Origin: Dictyophora rubrovolvata | Taxonomy: Eukaryota > Basidiomycota > Agaricomycetes > Phallales > Phallaceae | Length of the DNA stretch: 64,000 nt | Assembly (NCBI GenBank): GCA_029959195.1 | Contig: CP114118.1 | Coordinates: 682,001-746,000 of the forward strand | Direction of reading: 5' to 3' | In this document: positions 44,969 to 57,511 of the stretch, one piece after another | Position numbering within the stretch: position 1 is the first letter of the stretch | Layout of the letters: every line of letters begins with the position of its first letter | The notes under the pieces: generated by a model | Database searches by the model: none | What the model saw: only the letters and a program-made list of their open reading frames with translations | What the model was told of the DNA's origin: nothing | Translations under genes and position numbers: made by a program

Positions 44969-45981
44969 AATATTGAAGGACTAAGTTATGATTGCTGGTA
45001 CAATTTACGATTATCATGATGTCACCGTATATAGTAAACCTGTTTAAGAACATTCCTTATTATTAGGTATTATCGCGGCGCTGTTTTAATTAATTATTAT
45101 TTATTTATTTGAAAGCCTGTTCCAAATGCTTTCCCCTTGTTCACTTTACGATTATAAACATTTTCGAATTTATGTTCAAACGTTTGAGCATATGGCGAAG
45201 TTCTTGTTCCAATTAAACAAACAACAGCTTCGATCTCTTTCTCGTGAATGTCTTGATGTGCTCATATATTTATGTTTGTGAATGAATCATAAAAGAAAAT
45301 AAATTTGACAGTACTCTATATAATAACATCGACCTCGATCATAACTTATTACATCTCTAGTAAGTCTAACCAGCTTTTACTTGTTGTTCAACAAAACATT
45401 CATAGCTTACATAATTCCACCATATTTCAGATCAAACTTTCAAGGCTAGTGGCAATTTTGTAAGTTAATTAGTCTCTTCCCTAGTGGTCGGTAATGACGA
45501 CTATATTACCTGTAAGTTAATTAGTCTACAGGTGTGTAAGTATGTTATGTTATTATATTGATATGGTTTACTCACCTCTTCCCTAGTGGTCGGTAATGAC
45601 GACTAGGGGAGAGGTGACACGCTTGTACTATGTGTATAGGGTGTGATACTGGCACTTAGTATGCTGGATTCTAACAAATTTCTGAGGGAGTGGGGCATTA
45701 GAGGGTTTCATGTGGGGGAATTCACTCTGAATTCACTCTGAATTCAGTGGATAACTCCAACCTGAACTCCAAAACTGATTTCCGGAGAATTCTGAGAACC
45801 ACCTATAGTACCCACGTGATACTATCATACTAGACTATGTGACAGATACTGTTACGTACTCTAGTAAGATAGTTCCACTCAAAAATCTCTATCCTGCAAA
45901 TATTACAGTGAATGCTCATAGGCATTTTGTAGTACTTCAGAGGACTTCACTGTGAGGAGAATTTTTTAATTATTTTACACT
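42754..45981 (+). repeat. Inverted repeat, left arm, outer part
   Basis: This segment is matched in reverse complement by 57926-61153 with constant coordinate sum (103,907, briefly 103,906). By eye I find two one-base homopolymer differences (near 44210 and 44821) and one T/C substitution near 45954 in about 3.2 kb. The outer edge falls inside exon 1 of the secreted gene. The inner end is the insertion site of the LTR element. Confidence 0.95.
44969..45981. other. Non-coding part of the left arm with internal repeats
   Basis: About 1 kb between the secreted gene and the LTR element. A 30-bp block containing CCCTAGTGGTCGGTAATGAC occurs twice (near 45480 and 45584), GTAAGTTAATTAGTCT occurs twice, and GAATTCACTCT is repeated near 45719-45745. 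These could be scars of small mobile elements; no coding sequence is visible. Confidence 0.6.
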
Positions 45982-46696
45982 TGTTGAGGGCCGGAACGAG
46001 TTACATGGAGATGGCATGAATTCGACGGCTAATTTTGATGATGCGTTTAGACCAGCGCCTAGAAACCAGAAGTGACGGCACTGCTCGTTGTGGTGTAGGC
46101 CAAGCTAGAATAAACTTGGCATCGCAAGATTATAGCCCCGTATATGCTCAGTCCCCGTGTTCATGATTTTATTAACCACTCATATGACTCAACGCCCAAG
46201 TAAAAAAAATAGTAGCCTAATTGGTTATAAAAAACCTTTGTTTCTGGCACTCGTGTTTGTTTTTTTTTTCTTTTTTTATTTCAAAACCCTTCTCAGCGTT
46301 CATTCCAATCGCGATCGACATTGAGTACAATCTTTTTCGCCTTTAAACTTTTCCATTTCACAACGCTTTTCTCTCCTTCCATTCTCTTCCAAGTGTTTTT
46401 TCTTGTTTTCTTTTCTCATTATAGATATCAAAGCTCCATTTATTGGGGCTTATGCAAGGAAAATGTCTATAAAAACTAGTAGTTTAGATATGAAATATTA
46501 TGGTATTATCCCCCCTCTAGTTATTCACTCGCTGCAAAGAACGATCTCATTGTTCGCTGTGTCGAACTACTTCTATCCTCTATTCCTCAAAATCTTTATT
46601 TTACTTATACTATCTCATTTTATTTACACATCTCTATCCAACACACATTGACACCGGTTCCCTCTTTCTCTGCATACTCCTGAGCAGCGCATATCA
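45982..46696 (+). repeat. 5' LTR of the Gypsy-type element
   Basis: 715 bp from TGTTGAGGGCCGGAAC to GCGCATATCA. A TATAAAAAA-type promoter box lies near 46224. It matches the 3' LTR over its whole length at about 98 percent. Confidence 0.95.
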
Positions 46697-46697
46697 T

Positions 46698-48611
46698 TTG
46701 GTGACCACCGCAGGGAATCGTTTTGTCTTTGTGTGTCGTGATCCTATAACAAAACCACACTCAAAATTCCTAGATATTCAATTGTCTCGAGTGGCATCTA
46801 CACATCGCTATAACCTACAGTCTCTAGTAAACAATCTTTCCCTACACGAAGAGTCCCCGGAACAATTCCCCATTGTGTCAGAATCATTGCTAAATCCAGA
46901 AGATATCCCCAGTACCATCTCGTCACTTCCTACGCCGATTACTTTAACAACACCAGCTTCATTCGATTTCCCCGCACTTGATTTATTGCAATCAGATAGC
47001 GAATTCAGAAACTACGCACTAATAAACGAGGCTGCTATGGCTGCTACACCACGCGCGATCCCACTGCCTACGAGAAACTCTGACAAAGCCCCACGATTCG
47101 ATGCTGATAACCCTTTGTCTTTATGGGATTATTTCGTCGACTACGAAATGTTGGCTAATGCGGCACAATTAGATCAAGTAACAAAAATTCAGCGATCGGT
47201 CATTTACCTGAAGCATGCAGAGGCTGACTTTTGGGAGTCTCTTGAAGAATACAAGACAGCAACGGAATGGGATACCTTCAAGAATGCAGTTTTAAAATGT
47301 TACCCAGGTGCAATTCCTAAGGACAGGTGGACTCTCGAAGATCTTGACAACATATGTGCAACGCAAAGGATGAAACGCATCGAAACGAGAGGAGACTTCG
47401 GGGATTTTGAAAGGAAGTTTTCCAAGGTAGCAACGTCACTGATGAACAACGACCTCCTTTCCGATATGGAAGCTCAGAAACTGTTCTGGGGCACCTTAGA
47501 TGCATTCTTTCAAGGAGATTTGGCCCGAGAAATCAAATTCACGAAGCCAGGCTATACGAAGACAACCATCTTGACTCTCAAAGAGATATGTGATACGGCA
47601 GAGACATTTTTGGATGGGACACCAGCTGTGAGGAGCGAGATAGCCGAAAGGAGTTCAATCAATGCGAAGGAAGAGACAGCAGTGAAAAAGATTAAAGCGG
47701 AACCTTTTGATATGGATCGTTTCACTTTACAAATAGGTGCAATGATGGCTCAGACAGTGGAAACGGCGATCACCACAGCCATGAAGAGTATGGCCACCAT
47801 GTATGCGCCTATTACGCAGCCAAATCCTGTACGAAACTCCGGAGCAGGAACCTACAATCCACCCCGTGCAAACAATGTCACTCCAGCATGTTTTATGTGT
47901 GGACAAAATGGCCACTTCCTCAATACGTGCCAGATTTTGCAGCAGTATCTAAATGAAGGAAAATTAAACAGAGATGCACAGGGTAACTATTGCCTAATGC
48001 ACGGAGAAAGGATTCCCGCATTCCCGCGAAATGTGCCTTGGGTACAAAAAATCGATGAGTTTTATAGACAATTCCCAAATATTGCTGCAGCCATATTACC
48101 AATCCCAGTTTCTGCCCCTGTAGCATCTGCAAATCTAGTTGAAATCAAGATAACAGAAGCTTCTGTTACATCTGCAGAAAAAGAAGAAAATTTAGATTCA
48201 TATATCGCCACCCTTCAAAGGATAAATACTCACGAAGATGAGGACGATGAAGCATTGGGAGATGTGATGCAGGTCTTAGAGGCGAGGGTTACTAGAAGAA
48301 AAAAGGCAGAGGAAGCGTTAAATCAAGGTCCCCAGGAGAAGCTGTCGGGACCCACCATTGATGTCACCAGTCTTGCTAATGCAAACAAAACAGCAGCAAA
48401 ACCAGCACCCGCTCCAGTCTCCGCACCCGCTCCAGCTGTCTCTAAAGCTTCAGAACAGCAGTACCGGTTCCAAGCTCCCTGCGAGATTTTGGTAAAACCT
48501 GCAGAAGTCCTCAACTGTATTCTGAGTCAAAGCGTCACCTTAAATGTTGAAGAATTACTTGCCTTATGTCCAGACATTCACAAATACTTCAAAGAGGCTA
48601 CGACAACGTGA
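46698..48611 (+). mobile_element. Gag region of the Gypsy-type element
   Basis: Fossil capsid-nucleocapsid region of the retroelement. It shows a helical capsid-like part (for example WDYFVDYEMLANAAQLDQ) and one CCHC zinc knuckle (CFMCGQNGHFLNTC) near residue 395, followed by an Ala/Pro-rich tail. It belongs to the Ty3/Gypsy type common in mushroom genomes. Confidence 0.85.
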
Positions 48612-48620
48612 AGGGTAGCT

Positions 48621-49175
48621 GTGGAGAATCAAAAGAAGGAAGAATTGTCTAAACTGGCATTAACAAATATGAGCTCTACCTTTTCAGTTGAAGAAGACCC
48701 TCGCGATGGACTAGATGCGGTTCCCTCTATGCCCTTGCGACTCATTGATGTAGTCATTAACGACAACTACAGTGTTTCGGGTATTCTCGACAGTGGATGC
48801 CAAATCGTTGTTATGCGAAAAGACATCTGGAGTAACCTGAGGACACCTTTACGCTCGGATCATACTATCGACATGGAATCCGTGAATGGAATAACAAATA
48901 AAACAATGGGCCTTTTACCCCGGGTCAAGTTTTCCGTTGGCGATGTACATCTGTTCTGCTCAGTTCAAGTTGTGGAAAACATGCCGTTTGAGCTCCTATT
49001 GGGCCGTCCATTTACTACATGCGGTCAAGCCATGATTCGTGACCTATTTGACGGCAACATGGAAGTGACATTAATTGATCCAAGGTCCGGAGCAGTAGTA
49101 ACGTGCCAAACCCACCCTCGAAATGCAAACACAAAGCCAAATAAGCCCAATCAAATCTCCGCAAATTTTCAATAG
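48621..49175 (+). mobile_element. Protease region of the Gypsy-type element
   Basis: Retroviral-type aspartic protease segment recognised from ILDSGCQIVVMRKDIW and the second strand PFELLLGRPF. It is part of the broken pol region of the fossil element. Confidence 0.8.
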
Positions 49176-49972
49176 TCGAGGAATCCTACTCAGGAGGAGA
49201 CGAAAAGAAAGAAACTAGAGGACTAAAAAAGTCAGTAGAAATAAGTAAACAGTTCAAAAAACCGTGTCATTTTGTTATGAGATCTCTTAAAGGAATAGAC
49301 TATGCCATAATTTCCCCTTATATTGTTAGACCTGTCAAAAGTGCTCTCTCACCCCTGTATACCGCACCCCCTCATGTAACATTGCCCAAAGAATCGTCTC
49401 CCATATGTTGTTTTGCCCCTCCTGTTTCGTTATGCTATACCATCGCTACTAACAATTATAGATTGCTATCCAATCAGGAGCTAGTTGTCGAATCAGCCAG
49501 GATTATTGAAAGGAAAGAAGAAATGGCAGAATTATGAAGAAAAATATTAAAGAAAATTGCCTCATTACCACATTATCCTCGTCAAGGAGGACTCCTTCAC
49601 TTCGGACGATCTATGGTGCCGGTACCATCACTAGCCCACTTAGCAGCTTTGTCGGATGCTGATTTGCTCACCTATGGGGGATACCTTGACTCCTTTTTCA
49701 AGTCCCGTTTCCCAAACAATCCTATCTCCATCGTTGAATTCCCTCAAGTGCTGGCAGCCATTCCCAAAAAAGAAAAAGATACCTCTGTTTCAGTATACGG
49801 AAAATACAAGAAAGTTGCTGATCATATTCGACCAGTACCTGCTACCTTATCTGAGAAATTTCGGATTGTCTGTCGTTATCCTTCCAATCCTCTAGGAGAT
49901 TTACCTGAGCTTCCCCTCCATCCCCCTTCTTTTAAACCTACGTCGAAATTTACACTGGAGTGACTGGCGAAA

Positions 49973-51384
49973 ATGAATATAAACGAAACAAAATTCTTAT
50001 GGCCTGAAGAGGAGAAACTTGCCTTGTGGATCATGGTGGCGCAAGAAGATGCAATCGCATGGATACCTGAAGAAAGAGGAAGCTTCTACAAGAAGTATTT
50101 TGACCCCGTTGTGATTCCAACTATCGAACACATCCCGTGGTTTGAAAAGAATATCCCTATACCCCCCGGCAATTATGAACGCATAATTGCCATTTTAAAA
50201 GAGAAGGTTCAATTAGGAGTATACGAACCTTCAAACTCATCCTATAGATCCCGTTGGTTCTGCGTAAATAAAAAAGGAGGAATCAACTTACGTGTGGTAC
50301 ATGATTTACAGCCTCTCAACGCCATAACCATTCGAGACTCGGGAGTTATTCCATTTGTTGACATGCATACTGAGATGCTAGGTGGACGGGCCTGTTACTC
50401 AGCATTCGATTTATTTGTTACTTACGATCAGCATAAACTTGCAGAAGAAAGCAGAGATCTGACGACGTTTTACACACCTATGGGAACACTACATCTTACG
50501 AGTCTGCCCATGGGAGCTACCAATTCAGTCGCTGTACTACAGGGCGATGTTTGTTTTATTCTTCGAGATGAAATCCCCAATGTCACTGCGCCATTCATGG
50601 ATGATGTTACTGTTAAAGGTCCAAGGACACGGTACGAAACAGATATTGAAGGTTTCTACTTACCTTCTCCAATGGGTTGGCTGCCTGAAGATCCCCAAGT
50701 TGATGCTGTTCCTTGCACAAAAGGAGACGATGGAATCTATTATGAAATATTAGAAGAAAATTCTGGCATTCGCCGCTTTATTTGGGAGCACCTCAATAAT
50801 GTCAATCGTGTTTTGCATCGGTTCAAGAAATTTGGCAGGACATTTTCGGGAAAGAAGCTCGACATATGTGCCGGCTCAGTTGTAGTGGTAGGACATGAAG
50901 TTAGCTATGAAGGGCGTCAACCGGAGAAGATAAAGATTGACAAAGTACTCAACTGGGAACCGTGTACAATGGTAACAGCAGTTCGAGGGTTTTTAGGAGT
51001 TTGTGGTGTTGTTCGGATTTGGGTGAAGAATTTTGCGAAGAAAGCGAAGCCACTAGTGCAATTGATGAGAAAGAATGTAGAGTGGGAGTGGGGAATGGTG
51101 CAGGAAGAAGCAATGAAGGAGTTGAAGGATGTTGTACAGTCTGCATCTTGCCTAAGACCCATCGACTATCACGCAAAAAATTGCCCTGTGGTCCTTGCGG
51201 TAGATTCGTCAAACATTGGTGTCAGATGGCTCCTCTTACAGATTGGGCAAGATGGCAAACACTACCCGAACTGTTTTGGGTCAATAAACTGGAACGAACG
51301 CGAGTCTCGATACTCACAGCCAAAGTTGGAGATCTATGGGGTATGGAGAGCCATGCGAGCAATGCGCCTCTATATTGTAGGCGT
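49973..51384 (+). mobile_element. Reverse transcriptase and first part of RNase H of the Gypsy-type element
   Basis: Recognised from INLRVVHDLQPLNAITIRD, YSAFDLFVTYDQHKL, TPMGTLHLTSLPMGATNS and FMDDVTVKGP, followed by the connection/RNase H stretch with VLAVDSSNIGVRWLLLQIG. Typical of Ty3/Gypsy elements in Agaricomycetes. Part of a broken element; the right end is cut by a later insertion. Confidence 0.88.
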
Positions 51385-53640
51385 TGTAACGATCCGAAGA
51401 TAATAGCTAAATGTCGTAGCTATATATACAATCGGAAAAACTACAAAGATATTTTGTTTGAGGCCGTCTAGTCTCCGTGGAGTGGGTCCTGGTGCTGATT
51501 TCGTAAGGAGGAGGGTGGGGGAATAATATGATATTTAGTGAGTGTGTGTGTGTCGATATAAAACCAACAACAACAAAAAAATGATGATCCTAAGATCGTG
51601 TGTGTGTGAGGGGGATGATAAATGTGAGTTGCGATAAAAATGGTGAGTCAATACACCGTCGATAATACAGCGATGATAATCTGTTTTAAAGTTAGTAAGG
51701 CTTCAACGACAATACGAATCGTTGAGTTTATACTCCGAGGCCTCACTCAGAGTAATCCAAAGAAATAGACGTGAGCGTAGAAATAGACTAGAGACGAAAC
51801 TTGACTTGAACTTGACTTAAACTGAACTAAACTTGAGACAACTGTTCCGGTAGATTGCTGCTGTTACATGTATTTACATGCAGTATTTATACCGTTTGGA
51901 AACATAAAGGAAAGCGGAATGATCACTCATCATTCATCATGATAACAAAAGGAAACAAAAAGAGAACAAAGAAACAAAAGAAAAAGGAGAAAACGATGGA
52001 GGATACAATTAAAAAAAAAAGGGGAATCACATATGTGGTTAGGGGGAATAGGAGAAATATGTTGAAACAAAAAGAGAAACAAAAGAGAAACAAAAAGAGA
52101 TCAAAAGAAGACGATGAAACCGGATTCCCAGCATAGCTTTACCAAAATCACCATCTGGCACTTCTCGTGCTACCTCTTACCCAAAACTATAATCTTACCA
52201 TCCCAAACTTCTTACTGATCTGGTTCTTGTTGACGAGATCTTCTTCTTCGTGGCTGTGGCGCAATAATAATGGCTATGGCAACGCTTAACAATACCAGAT
52301 CTTGAACGAGATTGGATTGGAGATCGGAATAGGAAGGGAGGGTTTGGTTTCCAACAGAGTAGTTGGGAGGGGATGGGATGGCAGATAGGGGTGCGTCTAT
52401 GAATAAGAATTGAGTATAACTTCGAAATTGATGACGAAAGACCAGTCTCCAGATTGATTCTTCTTGACGATTTGTTGAAAGGAACTCGACAAACTCATAC
52501 GATTCGTCCATGACATTGACGTTGGTTCGTTCGTACAGGGTTAAAGCTCGTGGATATCCTATCTCCAGATTGTCGTAAGGAATAGTAATCTCCATTAGTG
52601 GCTGTGGAGTAATCGGAAGCATTGTGGAGGGGTCGACATCAATTTCAGAAACAAGAGTATTGTAAACGCGAAGTCATGAGAGGAAATTAGGGTTGGGTCC
52701 GAATCTGAGAGAAGAACGATATTCAAAAGGGAAGAAAGGGAGTTGAAAAAGGGGAATAGGGGAAGTAGGAGTATCGTTATTGTCCGACATGATGATATGA
52801 GTTAACCAAAATTTTTAAGCGCTAATGAAATGTCCAAAAAGAAAGAAGGAGATGAAATACAAATCTAATCGCTTATCCTAATCAAGCCTTTTGTCCTAAT
52901 TTCATCCAAGAAGGTTTGAGCAAACGCGTCGGATCTTTCGGAAGGATCATTTGGATGGAGAAGAGGGGAGAGATATTGGTTCTGGCGAATGGGGTGAAAA
53001 ACGAGACATTTGAGGATCTACAGGAACAAGATTGGCTGGTCTATATGGGCTATGTTTTTGCATTTTTATGTTTTTCATGACAACCCAACGACTTGGCACA
53101 TCTAGAACCAGGAATGTAAATTCGAACCCTTCTTGTGTCACTAACCAAATCCGATATGAGTCTTTAATGGCTGATTCGGGTGTAGAATAAACGTTGATAA
53201 TTGTAAACCAGTCTAATCGTTCCTCAATATAAACCTTTTCTCCAAACATGAGACTGGGGTGAACCAAATCCGAACTTCTGCATTGACGAATAATAAGAGG
53301 TGGAGGGAACTTCGGGAGGTACGTTTCTTCATCGATGTCGAGACTCGCATATTGGGAACTATAGATATAAAGAGTTGTATGCAGATCCAAATCGTATGTC
53401 CTTGGACTGGAAGGTGAAAAATGAAAAGGTGATATAGATTCATCGTCGGAGGGGGGTAATGACTCGGTGGGAGATGCTGGAATGGGCAAAGAGATTGATG
53501 ATGTATAGTGAAATGAAAATGCGGCCATTTTTCATAAGGGTTTTGATTTCGAGAGGCTGTGGTGTATCGGTTAAGTTTTTGGTAGTTTGAAACTGCGCTT
53601 TGAACCAAAAATCGGAACGTTTCCTTATTAGAAAGATTTT
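51385..53640. mobile_element. Secondary insertion inside the Gypsy-type element
   Basis: About 2.2 kb that separates the RNase H part ending LYIVGV from its continuation LVIEVDAKYIKGMLTNPD. The right boundary is approximate. Its left 484 bp (51385-51868) start with TGTAAC and end with GTTACA and carry a TATAAAA box, so they resemble an LTR of a second family. The remainder has two open stretches on the minus strand (52622-52212 and 53528-52947) rich in Pro, Ser and Tyr, with no domain I recognise. No clear target duplication was found. Confidence 0.6.
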
Positions 53641-55513
53641 GGTGCGCGACAGCATGGAAAGACTTGTCATTGAAGTGGATGCGAAGTATATCAAAGGAAT
53701 GCTTACCAACCCAGACGTTCAGCCAAACACGGCAATAAATCGATGGATTACAGGAATCAAACTGTTTCAGTTTGATTTAGTCCATGTCCCTGCAGAGTGG
53801 CACGTTGCGCCAGACGGGATGTCTCGTCGTGAACGGATGGAAGGAGACAAGGAGGAAGATGAAGGAGAGGAGGCGGCAGAAGACTGGATAGACACTCTGA
53901 TGTCGTTCTCAGTCGAAGTTTTGAATGCGAGGCCATGGAACCAGAGACGGGTGCGAGTCCCTTCGACGAAGCTGGAGATATGGGCTCAATTGCCCGGCTG
54001 CACAGAACAAGAGTTCAAAAGAGACGCGGTATCTGTGTATATGGGGAAATTCGTGGGAGAGGAAGATGAGATAGGGCCCGACGATGACCAAAGAAATGAC
54101 GTGGTACTCACAAATACCGAATTCCCACAGAAAACGGAGAAAATCCAACAGCAGGACGAGCGAGTGAAGGTTGTACGGGAATTCTTGAAAAATCCTCACA
54201 AGTTCGCTTCCTTGTCGTCACGCGAACTTCATATCATGAAGAACTATGCTGGCCGTTTCTTTATTTCAAACAACTCTCTCATGCGTCGTGACATTACGGG
54301 GCGACACAAAATAGTCCCAACAGAAGATCGCCGTTTTCGAGTCCTTAGCGAATGTCATCATCAGGTTGGCCACAAGGGAAATTTTACGACACATAAAAAC
54401 CTACAGGATTGATTTTGGTGGCCAGGAATGCAAGAGGACGCATGATGGTTTTACCAGACTTGCCACATCTGTCAAATGCGTTCCACGCAGAAAGTCCATA
54501 TCCCACCTGTAGTCGCTGAGATTCCAACATTGTTTCGACGAGCGTATATCAACACAATGATGATGCCTGCAGCAAATAAGTTTAAGTACATCGTCCAAGC
54601 ACGGTGTGGACTTACTAGCTGGCCTGAGTGGTGACCACTTCATAGAGAGAACCAAAAGACGCTTGGTGACTTTATCTTCGAGGAGATTTTATGTCGGTGG
54701 GGAGGTGTTGAAGAAATAATTACGGACAACGGAACACCATTTATTGCCGCTATGGATTATCTATCAGAACACTACGGAATTCATCATATCAGGATCTCAG
54801 CTTACAATAAACAGGCAAATGGCGCGGTGGAAACCAAGCACTTTGACGTCTGCGAATCTATCATGAAAGCCTGTGAAAACGACAACTCTCAATGGTACAA
54901 AGTAGCTCACCAAGTGTTCTGGGCAGAATGGATTACAATTCGACGTACCATAGGATATTCTCCTTATTTCATGGCCCATGGAGTCGAAGCCATCATGCCG
55001 CTAGATTTGTCGGAAGCTACGTATCTTGTTCCTGTAGTAGACACACCCTTGACGACAACTGAGCTCATCGCGCTTTGAGCTAGGCAACTTCAGAAAAGAC
55101 CAGATGACATGGAGGCAATGCGCGAACGGATTCGTCAATATCACGAGAAAAACCGACAAGTCTTTCTCAAAGAACATAGCCGGATGATGCATGAATACAA
55201 TTTTCAATGCGGAGATTTGGTCTTGGTACGAAATACCTGTTTTGATACAGATGTGGGCAATAAAACGAAGCCACGGTATATTGGGCCCATGATCGTTATC
55301 CGGAAGACAAAGGGTGGAGCTTACATTCTAGCCGAAATGGATGGTGCAGTCCTTCATCTTCCAATCGCAGCCTTTCAGTGTTTGCCGTACCACTCCCGTA
55401 CTCTAAAAATAAAAGTGGTAGCTAAAGCAGTTGGAACAGAAGCATTAAAGAAGATCCTCCAAGAACGTAAAGAAGATAACGATTTTAAAAATAGCCCTGA
55501 CACAGACCTATAG
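53640..55513 (+). mobile_element. RNase H end and integrase region of the Gypsy-type element
   Basis: Continues with the RNase H segment (INRWITGIKLFQFDLVHVPA, then PDGMSRRERMEGD), followed by the integrase zinc-binding region (CHHQVGHKGNFTTHK), the catalytic core region (YGIHHIRISAYNKQANGAVE, TIGYSPYFMAHGVEA) and a C-terminal chromatin-binding-like region (GPMIVIRKTKGGAYILAEMDG). Fossil, broken. Confidence 0.85.
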
Positions 55514-56077
55514 ATAAGATATTCATCACGAGCCCCTGATCCTCTTTCGCATTGTCGTTCTTGTCATTCTCATCGCATGAATCACAATAAAGAGAAAAAT
55601 GATAATATTTCCTGCACTATGTCTTTCTCTTCAACCAACTTCACTTTTCACTTGTTAATTGTCTCAAGTTTCTTATTTCTTTCTCATTGTCATTCTTGTT
55701 GCATTTATTGCGCAAAATTTCTCATTCAGCTCGCTCATTATTCGTCATTGGCTGCCAAGTTTCTCCCGTTATGTTTGCCTCACTGTCAACCTATTTTGAT
55801 TTTGTATCTGGTTTTCATTTCTTCCGTTTTATATTTCCGCCTCATATTTCTCGTATCTCTTCCTTTCTCTGTCTCGCATTTCTCATATTTCGTTTCTTTT
55901 AATTTCCATCTCATATTTCTTTTGTCAAAAATCCCACATCAATTGCAAACATGGTTTTAATCAAGATCCATGCAGAGCAACGTTGCTGAAGAAGATTTTA
56001 CTATCGAAAACCGTCAAAAACATTTATTTTTCTTTTGTCACTGACGACGGAGCGTCAGTAGTAAGGTCCCCAGGAGA
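55514..56077. other. T/C-rich tail of the Gypsy-type element before its 3' LTR
   Basis: Pyrimidine-rich, apparently non-coding stretch between the integrase region and the 3' LTR. A short purine-rich motif (AGGAGA) just before 56078 may be the remains of the polypurine tract. Confidence 0.5.
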
Positions 56078-56792
56078 TGTTGAGGGCCGGAACAAGTTAC
56101 ACGGAGATGGCACGAATTCAACGGCTAATTTTGATGACGCGTTTAGACCAGCGCCTAGAAACCAGAAGTGATGGCACTGCTCGTTGTGGTGTAGGCCAAG
56201 CTAGAATAAACTTGGCATCGCAAGATTATAGCCCCGTATATGCTCAGTCCCCGTGTTCATGATTTTATTAACCACTCATATGACTCAACGCCCAAGTAAA
56301 AAAAATAGTAGCCTAATTGGTTATAAAAAACCTTTGTTTCTGGCACTCGTGTTTGTTTTTTTTCTTTTTTTATTTCAAAACCCTTCTCAGCGTTCATTCC
56401 AATCGCGATCGACATTGAGTACAATCTTTTTCGCCTTTAAACTTTTCCGTTTCACAACGCTTTTCTCTCCTTCCATTCTCTTCCAAGTGTTTTTTCTTGT
56501 TTTCTTTTCTCATTATAGATATCAAAGCTCCGTTTATTGGGGCTTATGCAAGGAAAATGTCTATAAAAACTAGTAGTTTAGATACGAAATATTATGATAT
56601 TATCCCCCCTCTAGTTATATTCACTCGCTGCAAAGAACGATCTCATTGTTCGCTGTGTCGAACTACTTCTATCCTCTATTCCTCAAAATCTTTATTTTAC
56701 TTATACTATCTCATTTTATTTACACATCTCTATCCGACACACGTTGACACCGGTTCCCTCTTTCTCTGCATACTCCTGAGCGGCGCATATCA
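56078..56792 (+). repeat. 3' LTR of the Gypsy-type element
   Basis: 715 bp, same ends as the 5' LTR and about 98 percent identical. It is followed directly by CACT and then by left-arm sequence that continues the inverted repeat. Confidence 0.95.
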
Positions 56793-57210
56793 CACTAAAA
56801 CTATTATTTTCAATCAATTAAATATTAGTTTCTTTAATTCTCATTGGCTACTATGACTGCACATCATCACCCGCGGCATTGTTGAACCAACACATCATCA
56901 TCACATGACTCGTTCATCACAGCTTGTCACTATGTCACCCATCACTCAAAAGTCTCTGTTGTCATCATTGGCCACAGTGGCAGCGATACTATCCCCATTT
57001 CTCAGTATTTTTGAGCACTTTTTTTCTCTTTCATTATATCTATTCTTCTTCCATCTTTTTAATAGACAATTTCTCTTCAACCCATTGTCAGGGCTACTCA
57101 CTCAGACTAGAGGGAGGGGATCCTAAGTAACTGTATTGGATAAATACTAACTAACTCACCTACAGGGAGGGGATCCTAAGAGAACAAACTTAGGGATCCC
57201 TCCTCTAGGG
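56793..57210 (+). repeat. Inverted repeat, left arm, inner part
   Basis: Matches 57512-57929 in reverse complement with coordinate sum 114,722, with no difference seen. It holds a 73-codon open stretch (56905-57126) duplicated in the other arm, and near its inner end two copies of GGGAGGGGATCCTAAG followed by the inverted CTTAGGGATCCCTCC. Confidence 0.95.
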
Positions 57211-57511
57211 TGTTACGTACGGTGGTCTTGTCAGGGTACGCTAGCGTCGTCCCCTTATTTTCCTTCGTTTATCTTTGGTTCTGGTTTATCTTATTCATTT
57301 CCTTATTTCTCGTATTTTATCCCATTTCCTACATTCCCCCTTCCTTCCGTATTCCCTTCTTTCCCTCCAATGGGCGCTGAGCACCTGTTCCCATCAGAGC
57401 CATGGCCTAGGCCCCAGCTAAAAGTCTGGGACCGGCGCGTATCCACGCCCAGTCCATGAACCGAAGGCCGTGTGTGGCCTTCGCTGTTTTTTCATAGTAT
57501 ATAGTTAGTAG
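57211..57511. other. 301-bp spacer between the inverted-repeat arms
   Basis: Single-copy sequence at the centre of symmetry. It starts TGTTACGTACGG, like many Gypsy LTRs of mushrooms, and has a GC-rich second half (GGGCGCTGAGCACCTG) with a small hairpin CGAAGGCCGTGTGTGGCCTTCG, given here as its two stems GAAGGCC and GGCCTTC. No matching LTR end is seen on the right, so it may be an LTR fragment or unrelated. Confidence 0.7.

Larger units (their letters stand above)
45982..56792 (+). mobile_element. Ty3/Gypsy-type LTR retrotransposon, broken, inserted in the left arm
   Basis: A 10.8-kb element with two LTRs of 715 bp (TG...CA ends), a Gag region, an aspartic-protease region, reverse transcriptase and RNase H, and an integrase region, in Ty3/Gypsy order. 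It is flanked by a 4-bp target duplication CACT (45978-45981 and 56793-56796). The right arm of the inverted repeat keeps the unoccupied site with a single CACT. A candidate primer-binding TGG lies a few bases after the 5' LTR. The element is a fossil: besides a 2.2-kb insertion, the pol part carries roughly five or more breaks. The LTRs differ at about 13 positions, all transitions, plus two short length changes, so the insertion is not very recent. Confidence 0.93.

Noticed and set aside
56905-57126. 73-codon ORF present identically in both arms
   Set aside because: Identity is explained by the inverted repeat itself. The translation is Phe/Leu/Ser-rich low complexity with no start context or introns.
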